Below, piece by piece: positions 1 through 12,012 of a DNA stretch of 64,000 nucleotides; the first letter of the stretch is position 1, and each line of letters starts with the position of its first letter. The DNA comes from Spongilla lacustris (Eukaryota; Porifera; Demospongiae; Spongillida; Spongillidae). Under the pieces are notes generated by a model that was not told the origin of the DNA, ran no database searches, and saw only the letters and a program-made list of their open reading frames with translations. The translations under genes and the position numbers were made by a program. The DNA lies in assembly GCA_949361645.1 (NCBI GenBank), contig OX442423.1, positions 3,096,023 to 3,160,022 on the forward strand. The letters are read 5' to 3'.

Positions 1-40
1 CATATACTACGGATGTATAAAAATTCGTATTTCCCCCCGG

Positions 41-68
41 CCCCCCCCCCCCCCCCCCCCCCCCCCCC
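41..68. repeat. Poly-C tract (28 nt)
   Basis: Uninterrupted run of C. It is one of nine G or C homopolymers of about 28-37 nt in the window (also 1759, 9233, 11979, 38681, 38856, 39296, 51310 and 56519). Proline-rich open frames across it are an artefact of the run. Confidence 0.95.
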
Positions 69-300
69 GCTCGTATTTTCAGAGCCTATGGGGCCCCCAA
101 ACGATATGTTACCCCGGGCCTCACTACGGCTCTCACCGGCCCTGCATGCACATACCATGACTTCACTGCACAAGGCAGTAACCATGCAGCCAGAGGACAA
201 TGAACTGTCTATAAAAAGAAATTAGCACAGGGGAGCTAATCCTACCCACAATACAAGTCAAAGTGGTAATAGCACCAAATCATCACCACCAAATCACCCA

Positions 301-461
301 TGCTTAGCCATGTAAGGCTATACATGTACACCAGCAGAACACAGGTGTGCTTACTCCTACTTCATGATATCACTGGCTTGTGGTGAAGATGTGAGGGCAT
401 GGCTGTAACATGCATAGCCATGTAAGGCTATACACCAGCAGAACACAGGTGTGCTTACTCC
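301..461. repeat. Direct repeat, ~50-bp unit, two copies
   Basis: The segment at 301-358 (containing ACCAGCAGAACACAGGTGTG) recurs at 411-461. Part of the spacer (GAGGGCATGGCTGTA) occurs at 393 and again near 550. This is a short local duplication upstream of the EGF gene, with no coding potential seen. Confidence 0.8.
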
Positions 462-894
462 ACTTCAGGGTACCACTGATTTTGACCACACCCCTTCCTG
501 GAGTAAGATAGTCAGCCATCTTGTGGGGATTTTTAATATGCGGTAAGTTGAGGGCATGGCTGTAGGGATATTATATATTATATTATATCAACAACATGCA
601 TAGCCACAGAAGGTCGCTTTCCCTCCAGAAGTAGAGCGGAATGTGGCTGGCTCGTATTTTGGAAGGGATGGTCAAAGGTGAACAGGTAGTACATGTACAT
701 TAGTATTCCAAACTGAAGAATAGACATCTAGCTTTGTGTTCTGGCTCTGCTGACCATCAAGAAGTATTGCTTCTGGTGGTAGATATGGAGGGGTACCTGC
801 CCCCCCCCACCCCCTTCTCACAGTGTACTAACCTCTGGAATGTGAGGCTGAGAAGTGTGAAGCTGAGGAATGTGAGGCTAGTGTCTATTCGGTA

Positions 895-1209
895 ATTAAC
901 ATGTTATGGCAAGGTTTCAGTAGTTGTAGGCAGCTACGTTATTTTAGCTATGATCTAGCCGCTCGGTGGAGCATGAGACAACATCAGAGGCGAAGGCGTC
1001 TATCAAAGAGGACGGACAAAACAGCAAATTAACTTGATATGGCAAGATTTTGTTGTAGGCATGCAGCTACGTTAATTTTGCTCTTGGGACATAGTTACTC
1101 TGGGGAATATGAGAACAACATCAGAGGCGAAGGCATATAATCAAAGAGGACGGACAAAACTGCAAATTAACATGGTATGGCAGAACAACATAGCAGAGGC
1201 GAATGAAAC
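895..1209. repeat. ~135-bp tandem repeat, about 2.3 copies
   Basis: Copies start near 895, 1027 and 1166. Each carries ATTAAC...TATGGCA, then ACATCAGAGGCGAAGGC, then GAGGACGGACAAAAC; the third is truncated. The rest of 1-1885 shows no gene I can support. Confidence 0.75.
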
Positions 1210-1758
1210 ATGCATGAAGCTCTTAGCCATTCTCGCATAAAGAGGCAATGCCGCGGCAAGCCGAATATATCTGCAAATGACTGCAAGGAGCCAATTGCAG
1301 CTCGCAATTAAGTCAGAGAAAACTGGCGCGCGAGGCAACTGAGCTGGACTAGAGACATTAGACCAAGAACTTATACAACTGCTGTACCTAATTTCATTTG
1401 TTTTGTATCAAGTTTGATATAAAGTTAACATGCAATATTAATAATGCCGGGAAAGGAATGCTGCCGGCAGATTAGACGGAGTTATACTGGTTGATTTCAG
1501 ACTGTATCAAAAATGGGCTTGTTATATTCGCGTTTACTCATGCTATCCTCACGTTATACACGCGTTTACATTGTTATACGAGTGTATATGCATGACCAAA
1601 ATTACACCCGTGCGTATGACAGTCTCCTTACATGCATTCCTTATCCACCGATGTATGCAGCACGTTTACAATGCATATGCTAGTAAAACATGTGTATGCA
1701 ATACATGCATTATACCTGTAATCTTCCTTGTGGCACCGTGCTGCAATTCCCCCGCCCG

Positions 1759-1795
<37 letters not shown>
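1759..1795. repeat. Poly-C tract (37 nt)
   Basis: The longest C run in the window, about 90 bp upstream of the TATA box of the EGF gene. It may form unusual structures or vary in length between individuals. Confidence 0.95.
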
Positions 1796-1885
1796 ACGCC
1801 AAACTTAATTAGATTAATGCGAAACGATGATGTGGGGGAATGCATATAGCTTTAATCCCGTTCCGTAGGTCATTCCGTATATAGC

Positions 1886-1895
1886 TATATATAAG
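1886..1895 (+). promoter_or_regulatory. TATA box of the EMI/EGF gene
   Basis: TATATATAAG lies 76 bp upstream of the ATG at 1971. A start site about 25-30 bp downstream would leave a 5' UTR of roughly 50 nt. The motif matches the TATA consensus; its use is inferred from position. Confidence 0.55.
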
Positions 1896-1970
1896 TCTTG
1901 CTTGCATCGATATGATTATCACGTCAACATCAAGCGTAAGAATTGTCTCTTGTTCTAAACCTACACGGCA

Positions 1971-2041
1971 ATGACTAGCTGCACCATCTTAGCGGTGCTC
2001 CTTTCGGCCACTGTAATCCACCAGAGTGTCGCTCAGATTGG
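1971..2041 (+). CDS. Exon 1: signal peptide of the EMI/EGF gene
   Basis: The ATG at 1971 opens a 24-residue peptide with a short polar start, a hydrophobic core ([11 protein letters not shown]) and a plausible signal-peptidase site after SVA. The exon ends at a strong donor (GGTACGT) in phase 2. This start is chosen because it lies just downstream of a TATA box and joins in frame to the next exon. Confidence 0.7.
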
Positions 2042-5000
2042 GTACGTTAGTTTTCATCAAAGTCAAAGAGTACTATAGTACCACCGTATAACATTGGTTT
2101 TTATGTATTTTTATTGTAGTGTCTGTTACTTTGTGGCTTCGCAAGTTGTACAAAACACGCACCTAGTGCTGTCAACGTACTATTACTATTACGACTGCAG
2201 TATCTTTGGCTGGGGTTGGAACTACTGTGCGGTGTACGTTAACACGAATCGATGAAGCCACATATATACATGCATGTTCATGCACCATGCCACTCCCTAT
2301 GCAGGATCGGTTACCAGTATGTGGTTATGAATTACACAACTACGGGGTACTATGTCCAATTTGCATGCTGCACTGGATTTTCAAAGGTCTCTGAACTGTG
2401 TGAAGGTATGTATGCATGGGTGCGCGCCTCAGTTAATTACTGAATTGTGTTGCATGTGGAGGCGCGCAGGCTTCAGTTTCTAGTTCTGTCGGGTACATAT
2501 ATGCGTGCATGCAGTCAGTAAAGGTACAGAACTAACCCCATGCTGTACATGCATGGATCTATAAGTTCAAGTAGCTATATGCACATGTATAGCTATAGAT
2601 AACGCGCGTCGCCAGTAGCGGCGGGAGGGGGGGCATATGCCCCCGGGCGCCGGTCGAGGGGTACGGTGGCCCGGTAGGTCGCGCACTAAGACAGTTGCGC
2701 CACGCACTACTTGAAGTTTGCACCGCGCACTAGTTGAGGTTTGCACCGTGCACAGCGCACTAGTTGAGATTTGCACCGCGCACTAGTTGAGATTTGCACC
2801 GCGCACTAGTTGAGATTTGCACAGCGCACTAGTTGAGGTTTGCACCCAGCACTAATTGAGGTTTGCATCCAGCACTAATTAAGGTTTGCACCCAGCACTA
2901 ATTGAGGTTTGCACCCAGCACTAGTTGAGGTTTGCACAGCGCACTAGTCGAGATTTGCCTTGATATATGCAAACTATGGGATGGCGAATTGTTTGGTTAC
3001 GTCACTATCTATTAAAGCGGCTATTAACAAACAGTTCGAAGTTCTAATGTTCTCATGCTGCACCGAAACGATCCAGAGGTCTTTTGTTGCCTCCAATATA
3101 CTATAGTTGGGCGTAGCCTGACCTTCGCGTTTTAGCGGAAGGTCGGGTATCTAATCAAGCCTATACCAGGTACACATACCCGACCTTCCGCCAAAACGCG
3201 AAGGTCAGGCTACGCCCAAATAGTATATTGGAGGCAACAAAAGACCTCTGGATCGTTTCGGTGCAGCATGAGAACATTTGAACTTCGAACTGTTTGTTAA
3301 TAGCCGCTTTAATAGATAGTGACGTAACCAAACAATTCGCCATCCCATAGTTTGCATATATCAGTGCGCAGGGCAAATCTCGACTAGTGCACTGTGCAAA
3401 CCTCAACTAGTGCTGGGTGCAAACCTCAATTAGTGCTGGGTGCAAACCTCAATTAGTGCTGGGTGCAAACCTCAATTAGTGCTGGGTGCAAACCTCAACT
3501 AGTGCGCTGTGCAAATTTCAACTAGTGCGCGGTGCAAATCTCAACTAGTGCGCTGTGCCAGGGCTGCCGCGATATATCGCGATATGCGATATACCGCGAT
3601 ACTTTTTATATATCGCGATATGCGATATATCGCGATATTTTTTTGGTCATATCGCGATACAAACGTACATGGATATACGGAGATAGCCGGAAGAATAGAC
3701 GGAGAAAGACGGAAATATACGAAAAGTCATTCAGCAGATGCAACTAGTGTTGGGCCACACATGGCATGCACATACATTCGAATTCAGCTGCGGTGCTGCG
3801 TACATATATACTGTAAATTATCCGCCCTCATTGAAATTCAGCCGCCCGTGTAAGTATTTAAACGTGTAACCGCGAACGCTTATAATAAGTTCTCTTTTTC
3901 ACCATATTATACTGACTATTTCCTGAAATATTGTCGCGGAAGAGTTCACGTTTATGGAGATAATATCGTTAAGCACGAGTCTTTTTTTTTCGATGAGGAA
4001 GATGAATGGGGCCACAAAATCATTTTGGAATCATTATGTGATCGGAAAGCATATATGTTCATTCACGCAGTGATTTAATCCTCTCTTAAATTCTTTTCCT
4101 GCATGTGATACTGTGCCATTTTATGTTTTTGTTCTTGTGTCGCCACCACAACAACGCAACCTCAACTTGCATGAAAATGGTGTGGTAATTGCTCGATGAA
4201 TATACTTAAAATATCGCGATACTATATCGCGATATTTTACTCATATCGCGATATATCGCGATATAGGCGATATCGGCTAAAGACCATATCGCGGCAGCAC
4301 TGCGCTGTGCACAGTGCAAACCTCAACTAGTGCGCGGTGCAAACTTCAAGTAGTGCGTGGCGTAACTGTCTTCGTGCGCGACCTACCTGGCCACCGTAGA
4401 GGGGGGGCGCCGTCAGGATGTGATTTTGAAAAAAATTCTAAGTTGTCTAACAAAAATAAATAAATTTTGACGAGGAACGAGCAGATAAATTAATGATGTG
4501 TAGATACGTAATTGTCGTAACCGCAATCATTGCCACATAGCAAATTTGTTGCTAAAAATGCTATCGATTCGAGAAAATGCAGGGGCAGGGAGGGGGGGAG
4601 GGGGGGTTGGGGGTTGCAACTTGCAACCCCCCCTTTTGTCCAAAATCCTTTTTTTTTTTGCATGCAATTTTAGGGGTTTTTGGAGGTTGCTACCCCCCCT
4701 TACTTTTTTTCCCGCACGCAGTCGTAAGCGGACAGCACCCCCCCCTCCCCCGCTCGTTGAACCGGCCGAAAACGGACAGCACCCCCCGCTCGTTGAACCG
4801 GCCAAAAACGGAGAGCACCCCCCGCCCCCCCCCCCCCCCCCCCCCGCTCGTTGAACCGGCCGAAAACGGACAGCACCCCCCCCCCCCCCCCCCCCCCCCT
4901 AGCAGGGGCGCTAATAAATTGTCCTGCCCCCGGGCGCTAGTAACCCTCGCGCCGCCACTGCACTGCGCGTCGCTCGACTAACAATAATACGTACAGCCAG

Positions 5001-8000
5001 GGTTGCCGCGATATACCGCGGTTACATAGACTTTTATGGGCGGTTAACCGCTAACCGCCCATAGAAGTCTATGTAACCGCGATATATCGCGGCAACCCTG
5101 CGTACAGCCTTGTTAATTTCATCACTGCCATGCAATACTCCAATAGTGCATGCCCAATATAGATTATAGAAAGTGTGCTGGTACGTGTGCATCCCCCCTA
5201 CAGACCTGGACACTTTAGTAAACACTGTGTGTTCACCGTTGCCATATACTGCATGGGCCACTATATAGCTAGTGTATACAAATTAACATACTAACTGATC
5301 ACGCGAAGTTTGAATGCATAATCATTATTACTCCCCATTTTACCGTTTCAGATATCAATGAATGCCTACCAAATAGAGGATTAGGGCCCTGCCAACAGAT
5401 ATGCACCAACACCATTGGATCGTTCTATTGCAGCTGTAACACTGGATACATCCTGTCTGGGTACAGCTGCAACGGTAATTGAGCTATAGAGTTTGATGTA
5501 TCAGTATCTAGCGCATGTATATGATTTGAAGGTGTAGGAAAATAGATGTTAATTTTGAATGCTATGATATCGAGAGTAACTATTTGACCCCGATATGAAT
5601 GTCATTAAAAACGGGACCCGCTTCTAACGGCCGGGACTCCGATCGCTTAGTTAGTTGTCGATATCGAACAAAAAGTGTTTTTATTTTTTTATATCGCAAA
5701 ACCGTGTAGCGGTTCAAGAGAATAAAAAGGGATACTGTTTTTCCTCGTCCCCTGTCGGAATAGCGGCCTTTATTTAGCGAGCCAATACATGTGTATGTTG
5801 AGAATTTCAAGCGGTAGTGCCCTTTTGGGTCAAATATACGTGGATCTTATTGGGCATCAGTTGAACTGATATCAGAAATGAAGAGAAACCTGACACAGGA
5901 ACCGTTTCGAACAACGTCAATGGTATCAATAGGTTCAGAATTTTAGTAAGATGTGTTCATTTATCACTTGTTACAGTAGCTCTGGCTAGAAATGGTGTGT
6001 TTCAAATCGTACGGCCATAATAATTAAGCCACGCCTATAATTAAGCCACACCTAGCTGAGATTAAAATAGAACTACGATATCTGGGGTGCTCCAGTTCCG
6101 CTTCTCTTTTGCTAGTGAAGTTGTGTTGTGTATCATCCATGGCTGAGTTATTTCTAGTTATGTCATGTACATATACAATGTATAAAACGAATTTCTATAC
6201 ATAAATTCATATAAACCAAGTTCAGATAGCACTGATAGTTGATCACTACGGTATCACATTTGCAATGTGCATACCAGGCTATTATTTAATGGCCTTTGTT
6301 GCATTTTAAAATACACTATGTGGTGTATACATGTAAGATTAATAGTGATGAAATGGTCTGTTGCTAATTGGGACAGTTTCCGAGAAAATGTAAATTATCA
6401 GTATAAAATATTATAAAATTGCTTTGCGTTTGAATCATTATAACTTCCTAACGTACCACACCATTTCTGTATGGTAAAATACATTTTGGGGCCTTGTGCC
6501 AGTATAGACCCTTTTCATCGCGTGAGCAATGACATTCATTGAAATTAAAAATTATTTGTTGTCCGCCATCTTGTTGCTGAAGTACTATAGGACGGTATGG
6601 GCAAAACAAAGCTTTTGGTAATTCCTGTACGTTCACAGTAAGTTTTTTTTTTTACAGTGGGCACTGACATCATTCCATGGTAAGAATATAAAAGTATTAC
6701 GAGACCCAAAACAGGTTTGGCGTCACATGAAAGGGTCTATTGCAACGTTCGATACCCCACCGGTTTCAAACCCGCCATAACTTTCGGTAGTACTAATCAA
6801 ATCGCTTCAAATTCGGACTTTAGGTAGAGAGGTCCTTTACCTATTGATTCATTCTGTTCGTTAATTTTTATGCCATTCGTTACGGAGATACAGCTGAACA
6901 AACTACGTGCACATTTTCGTGCTCGATTCGCGCCAACGATTTTGGCAAATACATGTAGCGTCCCGTTCGATGTATGGGGAGGCGGTGATTATAACCAGGG
7001 CCGCCGGAGACGGGGCGGCTGGGGCGGCTAAGGCCGCCCCACTTTTTATTGGGTACGTTAATAACTTTAATTAACTACACACTTATTTAGCTTAATTCTT
7101 TCGCCGTACGCCAGAATAGTGTACATGTCTTGCAGCAAGTTGCCGCTACCTGAAATCGGTGACAAGGCACACCAGCCTTTGAACTTTAGCTTTCCCCAGC
7201 GTGAATCATCAGTCGTGAAGCGCTCGTTCAGTGGCGGAGCTAGGGGAAACTACGTGCACATTTTCGTGCGCGCCAACGATTTTGGCAAATACATGTAGCG
7301 TCCCGCTCGATGTATGGGGAGGCGGTGATTATAAGTTAACATTGGCGCGAATCAAGCGGGAAAACATGGACATAGTTTGTTCAACTGTATCTCCGTAACA
7401 GATGACATAAAAATCAACGAACAGAACGAATCTATAGGTAAGGGACCTCTTAACCTAAAAACCGAATTTGACGCGTTATGGCTGGCTTAATTAAACCCGG
7501 TGGAGTATCGAACGTTAGAATACTGGGACGGAGCACGAACAAGGCTACAGAATGTAATTTACCATAGAGAAATGGTGTGGTATAAAGTGTTGAAAATAGG
7601 AAGTCAATAGCCTTAACCGTTCGGAAGTTATATAATGATTCAAACGCAAGGCCATTTTATAACATAATAATTATAATTATATACTTCACCCTGGTCAGGG
7701 CGGTGGCTAGGGCCTTACTGGCAAGGTGCGCACCCTCCCTTGGCCCCATGGACTTCCTTTGAACATTCCTATGTATTGTATATGTTTCTGTATCTGTACT
7801 TCTACATGTATATTACCTTGCCAGGTTCTGTGATGATCTTCATTTCCTTTTTGATAAAATATATAAAAGATACGCGAAATTTTCTCGGAAACTGTCCCAA
7901 TTGTAGATTGTATATCATGACTGTTGAAAGCATCCATGCAGTTTTGCAAATGGTTTGAGTAAATAAAGACATTCCCTATGAGAAGGTTGGTGGTATATAG

Positions 8001-9229
8001 GATTTGAAGGTAGTGGTGGTGTAAAAAGGAGGGAAACAAGAATTCAATGATAACGAAAAACGAAACAGTATTATATTTGGCACAAGCATGAACAATGTAC
8101 TTATTTCGTCCTTCATTTATTCCGTGTTTCCCTACCTTTTACTGACACCACCATTGCCTTCAAATCCTATATACGGTTTATCACCACTAAATTTCTCATA
8201 GAGAATGTTTTTATTTACTTGTACATGTATATTAGTGTGTGTACGGTTAGGACCAAAGTATACAACAAAAAAAAGCCATGGAGCTATAGGCATGCATGCC
8301 TATACTACTCTGAGTTCGTTTCGCATCAGAATCCTACTAGCATCGATATCTCATTTTCGATTCCGTACAAGTTTTGATACAGTTTGAAATTCTGAACCTA
8401 CATGTGGGACAGTGTCCATGGAGCAAAATCGGGCTTGTGGGGTTATAATTTTATCACTGTAAAAATTGCACGTTATACTAAACAATACATCTTCGCAACG
8501 GTGCAACCTTTTCCTTTCAAATTTCGTACACCTGTTCCCACACTATTTTTATCTGTGTAAACCGATTTTTGTAATCTATACACATTTTCCGTTATGTGGA
8601 TACAACAATCGTTAATCCCTCGCGGGTTAGAAATCCACATTTCTCCACGTACGAGAGTTGAAAACGCGTCAAATTCGGAGTGTGCATAGAGGAGTCCTGT
8701 AACTATTGATTTGTTCTGTTCGTTAGTTTTCTGAATCGTCCGTTACGGAGATACAGTTGAGCAAAATGCATGCACGTTTTCACGCTTGATTCGCGCCAAT
8801 GATATAAGCACCACCTCCCCATAGATATAGAAATTAACGAACAGAACAAATCAATAGCTACAGGACTCCTCTATGTACAACCCGAATTCGACGCGGAATT
8901 CTAACCTTTTGTGTTAGCGATCTTTGCATGCATTGACGCCGTGGAAAATATCAGAGCTTCAAAATGGATACGAGCATAGAGAGATGATGTGGAAAAAAAA
9001 AGTGTACGAAACTTGAAAGGGAAAGGTTGTGCGGTTACAAAGATGTGCTGTTTAGTGTAACATGCAATTATTATAGTGATAAAATTATAACCCCACAAGC
9101 CCGATTTTGCTGGACACTGTCCCATGTATTGATACCATGCATGGACGTTCTTTGAAATGGTTCCTATGTTTTCAAGCATATTTTATCATTTCTGATATCA
9201 GTTCAATGCCCAATAAGATCCACGTGCAT

Positions 9230-9268
<39 letters not shown>

Positions 9269-11976
9269 CTAAATAAAGCGTTACCGCTTTAAATTCGAAA
9301 CATATTGCATGGCACCATTGGCATTCTTTGAAACGGGTCCTTCCTCGAGTTGAAAGGAAGAAGAACAAAATGGCCGCTATTCGAATCCGGGACGAGGAAA
9401 AACAGGATCGCTTTTGTTCTTTTGAACCACACGGTTTTGCGACATGAAACAAACACGAAACGACTCTTTTTTTACTTCTTGTTCGATGCCGACAACTAGC
9501 TAACTGATAGGAGTCCCGTTTTGATCTAGTAACCAAATAAACCGTCCAACCAGCTAGCTTGTCCTAAACTGCATGCCTGAAGTACCAGAATCGAGATGAC
9601 ATTGCATGAACTCCTACTACATTTAATTCATCTATGTGTAACGTGATTGATAGACACCTAAACTGTTAACTAATGACCTTACTGGTTTGTACTGCTCTAG
9701 AATGTTCTATACATGTCCTATTTATGTGTTGCACCCATCTTATGTTCAGTAGTGATATTATAGTGAACCTTGTCACATTGGCGTTGTCGGCAGGATGGCA
9801 AACCGACCGTTAGTAATGCCTGAAATTTTTAACGGCGAAACAAGTTGGGATCAGTGGATCTACCATTTCGAAAATGTCGCAGCGGTGAACAAATGGGACG
9901 AAGCAGCAAGATTGTGCTGGTTGAAAGTACGACTAACAGGCCGCGCTCAAACAGCCTTACAGCGCCTCCCGAGCGAGGCGGACTACAAATCAGCGAAAAA
10001 AGCCCTCCAAGAGAGTTTCGAGCCATGTTGTCGTAAAGTAGTGATATTATAGTGAACCTGTCATGGCTGATTTGGTCCTATCCTGAAATGGTCCTAGGAC
10101 CATTTCAGGCAGCTCGTTTTGGTCCTACAGACTAAAACAGGCTCTGCCTGAAACGGTCCTAGGACCATTTCAGGCTGCCTGATTAGGTCCTACGCTGCTC
10201 ATTTAGGTCCTATACGTCGATATCGTTATACTGACAAATAAATTCTATACTGCTATAGGAGTTTAAAAGCACGATTGACGATGAACTAATTAATGCAGAT
10301 ACATCAAATTCATGTTCTTACAAACATTACAAAGCGAAGCATACACAACAAAACCATTTCCCTGTCTTCGAGAACACAATTGCTTCACCCTCGCTACGCC
10401 ACTGAGTATCCATGGCTCCAGAAATGAAACATTTAATGAGATAGCTCGAACAAGCCTGATCATATAATAACCTGCATGCTCAGTTGGACTTGCTGAAAAG
10501 AAATAGATGCTGCAAATGCAATGGTATAAATCATGCTTGCAGTGTTATAGAATCCCGTTGTCCTTGAACCGATTGACTGAAAGACGAGTCAGTGTGATTT
10601 TATTGTTTGGAATTAAAATCAAAGCAGCTATTTGCTGCTTGACCTCTTGGCTTAGATCAGTATGCCCCATATGATACCATACACAGCTACATGTACATGT
10701 ACCTCTCCTAGCACTGATCGGTTGGTCCCCAGACTTTAACACAACATTGGCTAATTCCCGGATACATTAAAATTTGTACCGGCAAACCTTCCTCAAATTG
10801 CACGTTTGGTGCTAATAAAATGCTCTGAAGTCCACCAATGGTGCTAATCAGTAGTTCTGGCCTACAAATACTACTATGCAGCATTATACATTGTATTTAT
10901 CACAATATATTGTCTCTGGTGCATGTAGCCATTTTCACTTTTTATTAAGTGTTCGGCAAAGTGGCTTTGCAAATTACACTGCTCAATACACATGCATAAA
11001 ATACCAGTTAAAACAATGCGGGGGCATCGATCGCTATATTCCGAGAGATCTATGTCATGCACCTGCGCCAATCATTCCGGCTCACACTAGGCACAAAATA
11101 AACGAATTTAGTTTTATCTTCATGTACCTCATTCATCCCTTTCGTCTTCTTTTTCATGCCGCACACTTTGCCACAATCTTATCCGCTTTCCTTCTTATGG
11201 ACCTCTTTTTGTTCAACGTACTTTGATATCCTTCGGGGTATCTTTTCCATTATGAACTTTGTAGTTGTATACGCTTGCTCAACTGATTAGATCATCTTCT
11301 GACTCTGATTTGCTGGACTTAATGTACCACGATGCTATACCAGAGTAGCAAAAGAACATGCGCCCGTAGCTCAGTACTGCTACAACACAACTGCTTAAAT
11401 ATTGCATACACTATAACAATAAGGTCCGCTCTATTTGTGGATCTTCACACTTGGATAGGACCAAAAAAGGTCATGTGGGACCAAATCACGCGCTATATTT
11501 CGGTCCGGCCGGACCCCTTCCGGTTGCTCATTTTGGTCCGGCCGGACCAAAATTAGACGCGGACCGAAATAATCGTGACAGTACCAATTGACGTACGCGA
11601 CTTGTCAGTTGTCAGCGGCTATGAACTACATTTTGTAATCGTGACAAACCTTGTCACATATGGTTAGAGAGTAGCAGCTGTGATCACAGACAATCACATT
11701 TAGTTCTTTCATCAGTGGAATCAATATGTACGGAAATCACAACGTTTTGACGGGTAGTGGTATGCATTTAAAAAAGTGTTGGTTCCTGGGGCTTCTCCCA
11801 AGACGCCGATTGAGGAAAGCTGGAGGGTGCCACTGTAATAGGATACCGTGTCCGCCGTATAGGCTGTCCGGCCGGACAATGATACATTGTTCGCCGGACT
11901 CCCTATCCTAGGATACGCTGTCCCCCTACGGACAATCCTTCCTAGCCGGGATTATCGGTCCGCTTTAGGATTACCT

Positions 11977-12012
<36 letters not shown>

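Larger units (their letters stand above)
2613..4965. mobile_element. Foldback hAT-like element with minisatellite arms, 8-bp TSD
   Basis: The left end CAGTAGCGGCGGGAGG matches the inverted right end (CAGTGGCGGCGCGAGG after a 5-bp CAGTG repeat). The flanks are a perfect 8-bp duplication, CGCGTCGC, at 2605-2612 and 4966-4973. Long arms face each other: 2690-2950 and about 3363-4370 are inverted arrays of a ~26-bp unit (CACTAGTTGAGRTTTGCAC), and 2957-3147 versus 3178-3362 is a near-perfect palindrome around a ~30-bp loop. No transposase frame is present, so it is non-autonomous. 8-bp TSDs and CAGTG ends fit the hAT superfamily. Confidence 0.8.
2406..5351 (+). other. Intron 3, filled by nested transposons
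   Basis: This 2.9-kb intron lies between the EMI exons and the first EGF exon. Its content is almost wholly mobile: a foldback hAT-like element (2613-4965), an element nested in it (3559-4302), and a 103-bp palindromic MITE (4998-5100). The short Pro-, Cys- and Gly-rich open frames across it are repeat artefacts. Confidence 0.8.
6360..7901. mobile_element. Foldback element FB1, disrupted
   Basis: The outer ends CAATTGGGACAGTTTCCGAG (inverted) at about 6358 and 7901 and inner arms with TTCTGTTCGTTAATTTTTAT / complement pair across the centre near 7335. It is interrupted by a GACCCTTT MITE (6507-6737), a truncated element (6996-7248) and a segment at about 7676-7876. Related foldbacks are at 8403 and 47262. 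Confidence 0.65.

Noticed and set aside
13..225. Proline-rich open frames over C/G runs (also near 1571, 4546, 9107, 38511, 51177)
   Set aside because: They exist only because homopolymers read as Pro or Gly; no codon structure or splice context on either side.
3161..3406. 81-residue minus-strand frame
   Set aside because: Lies entirely in the foldback palindrome.
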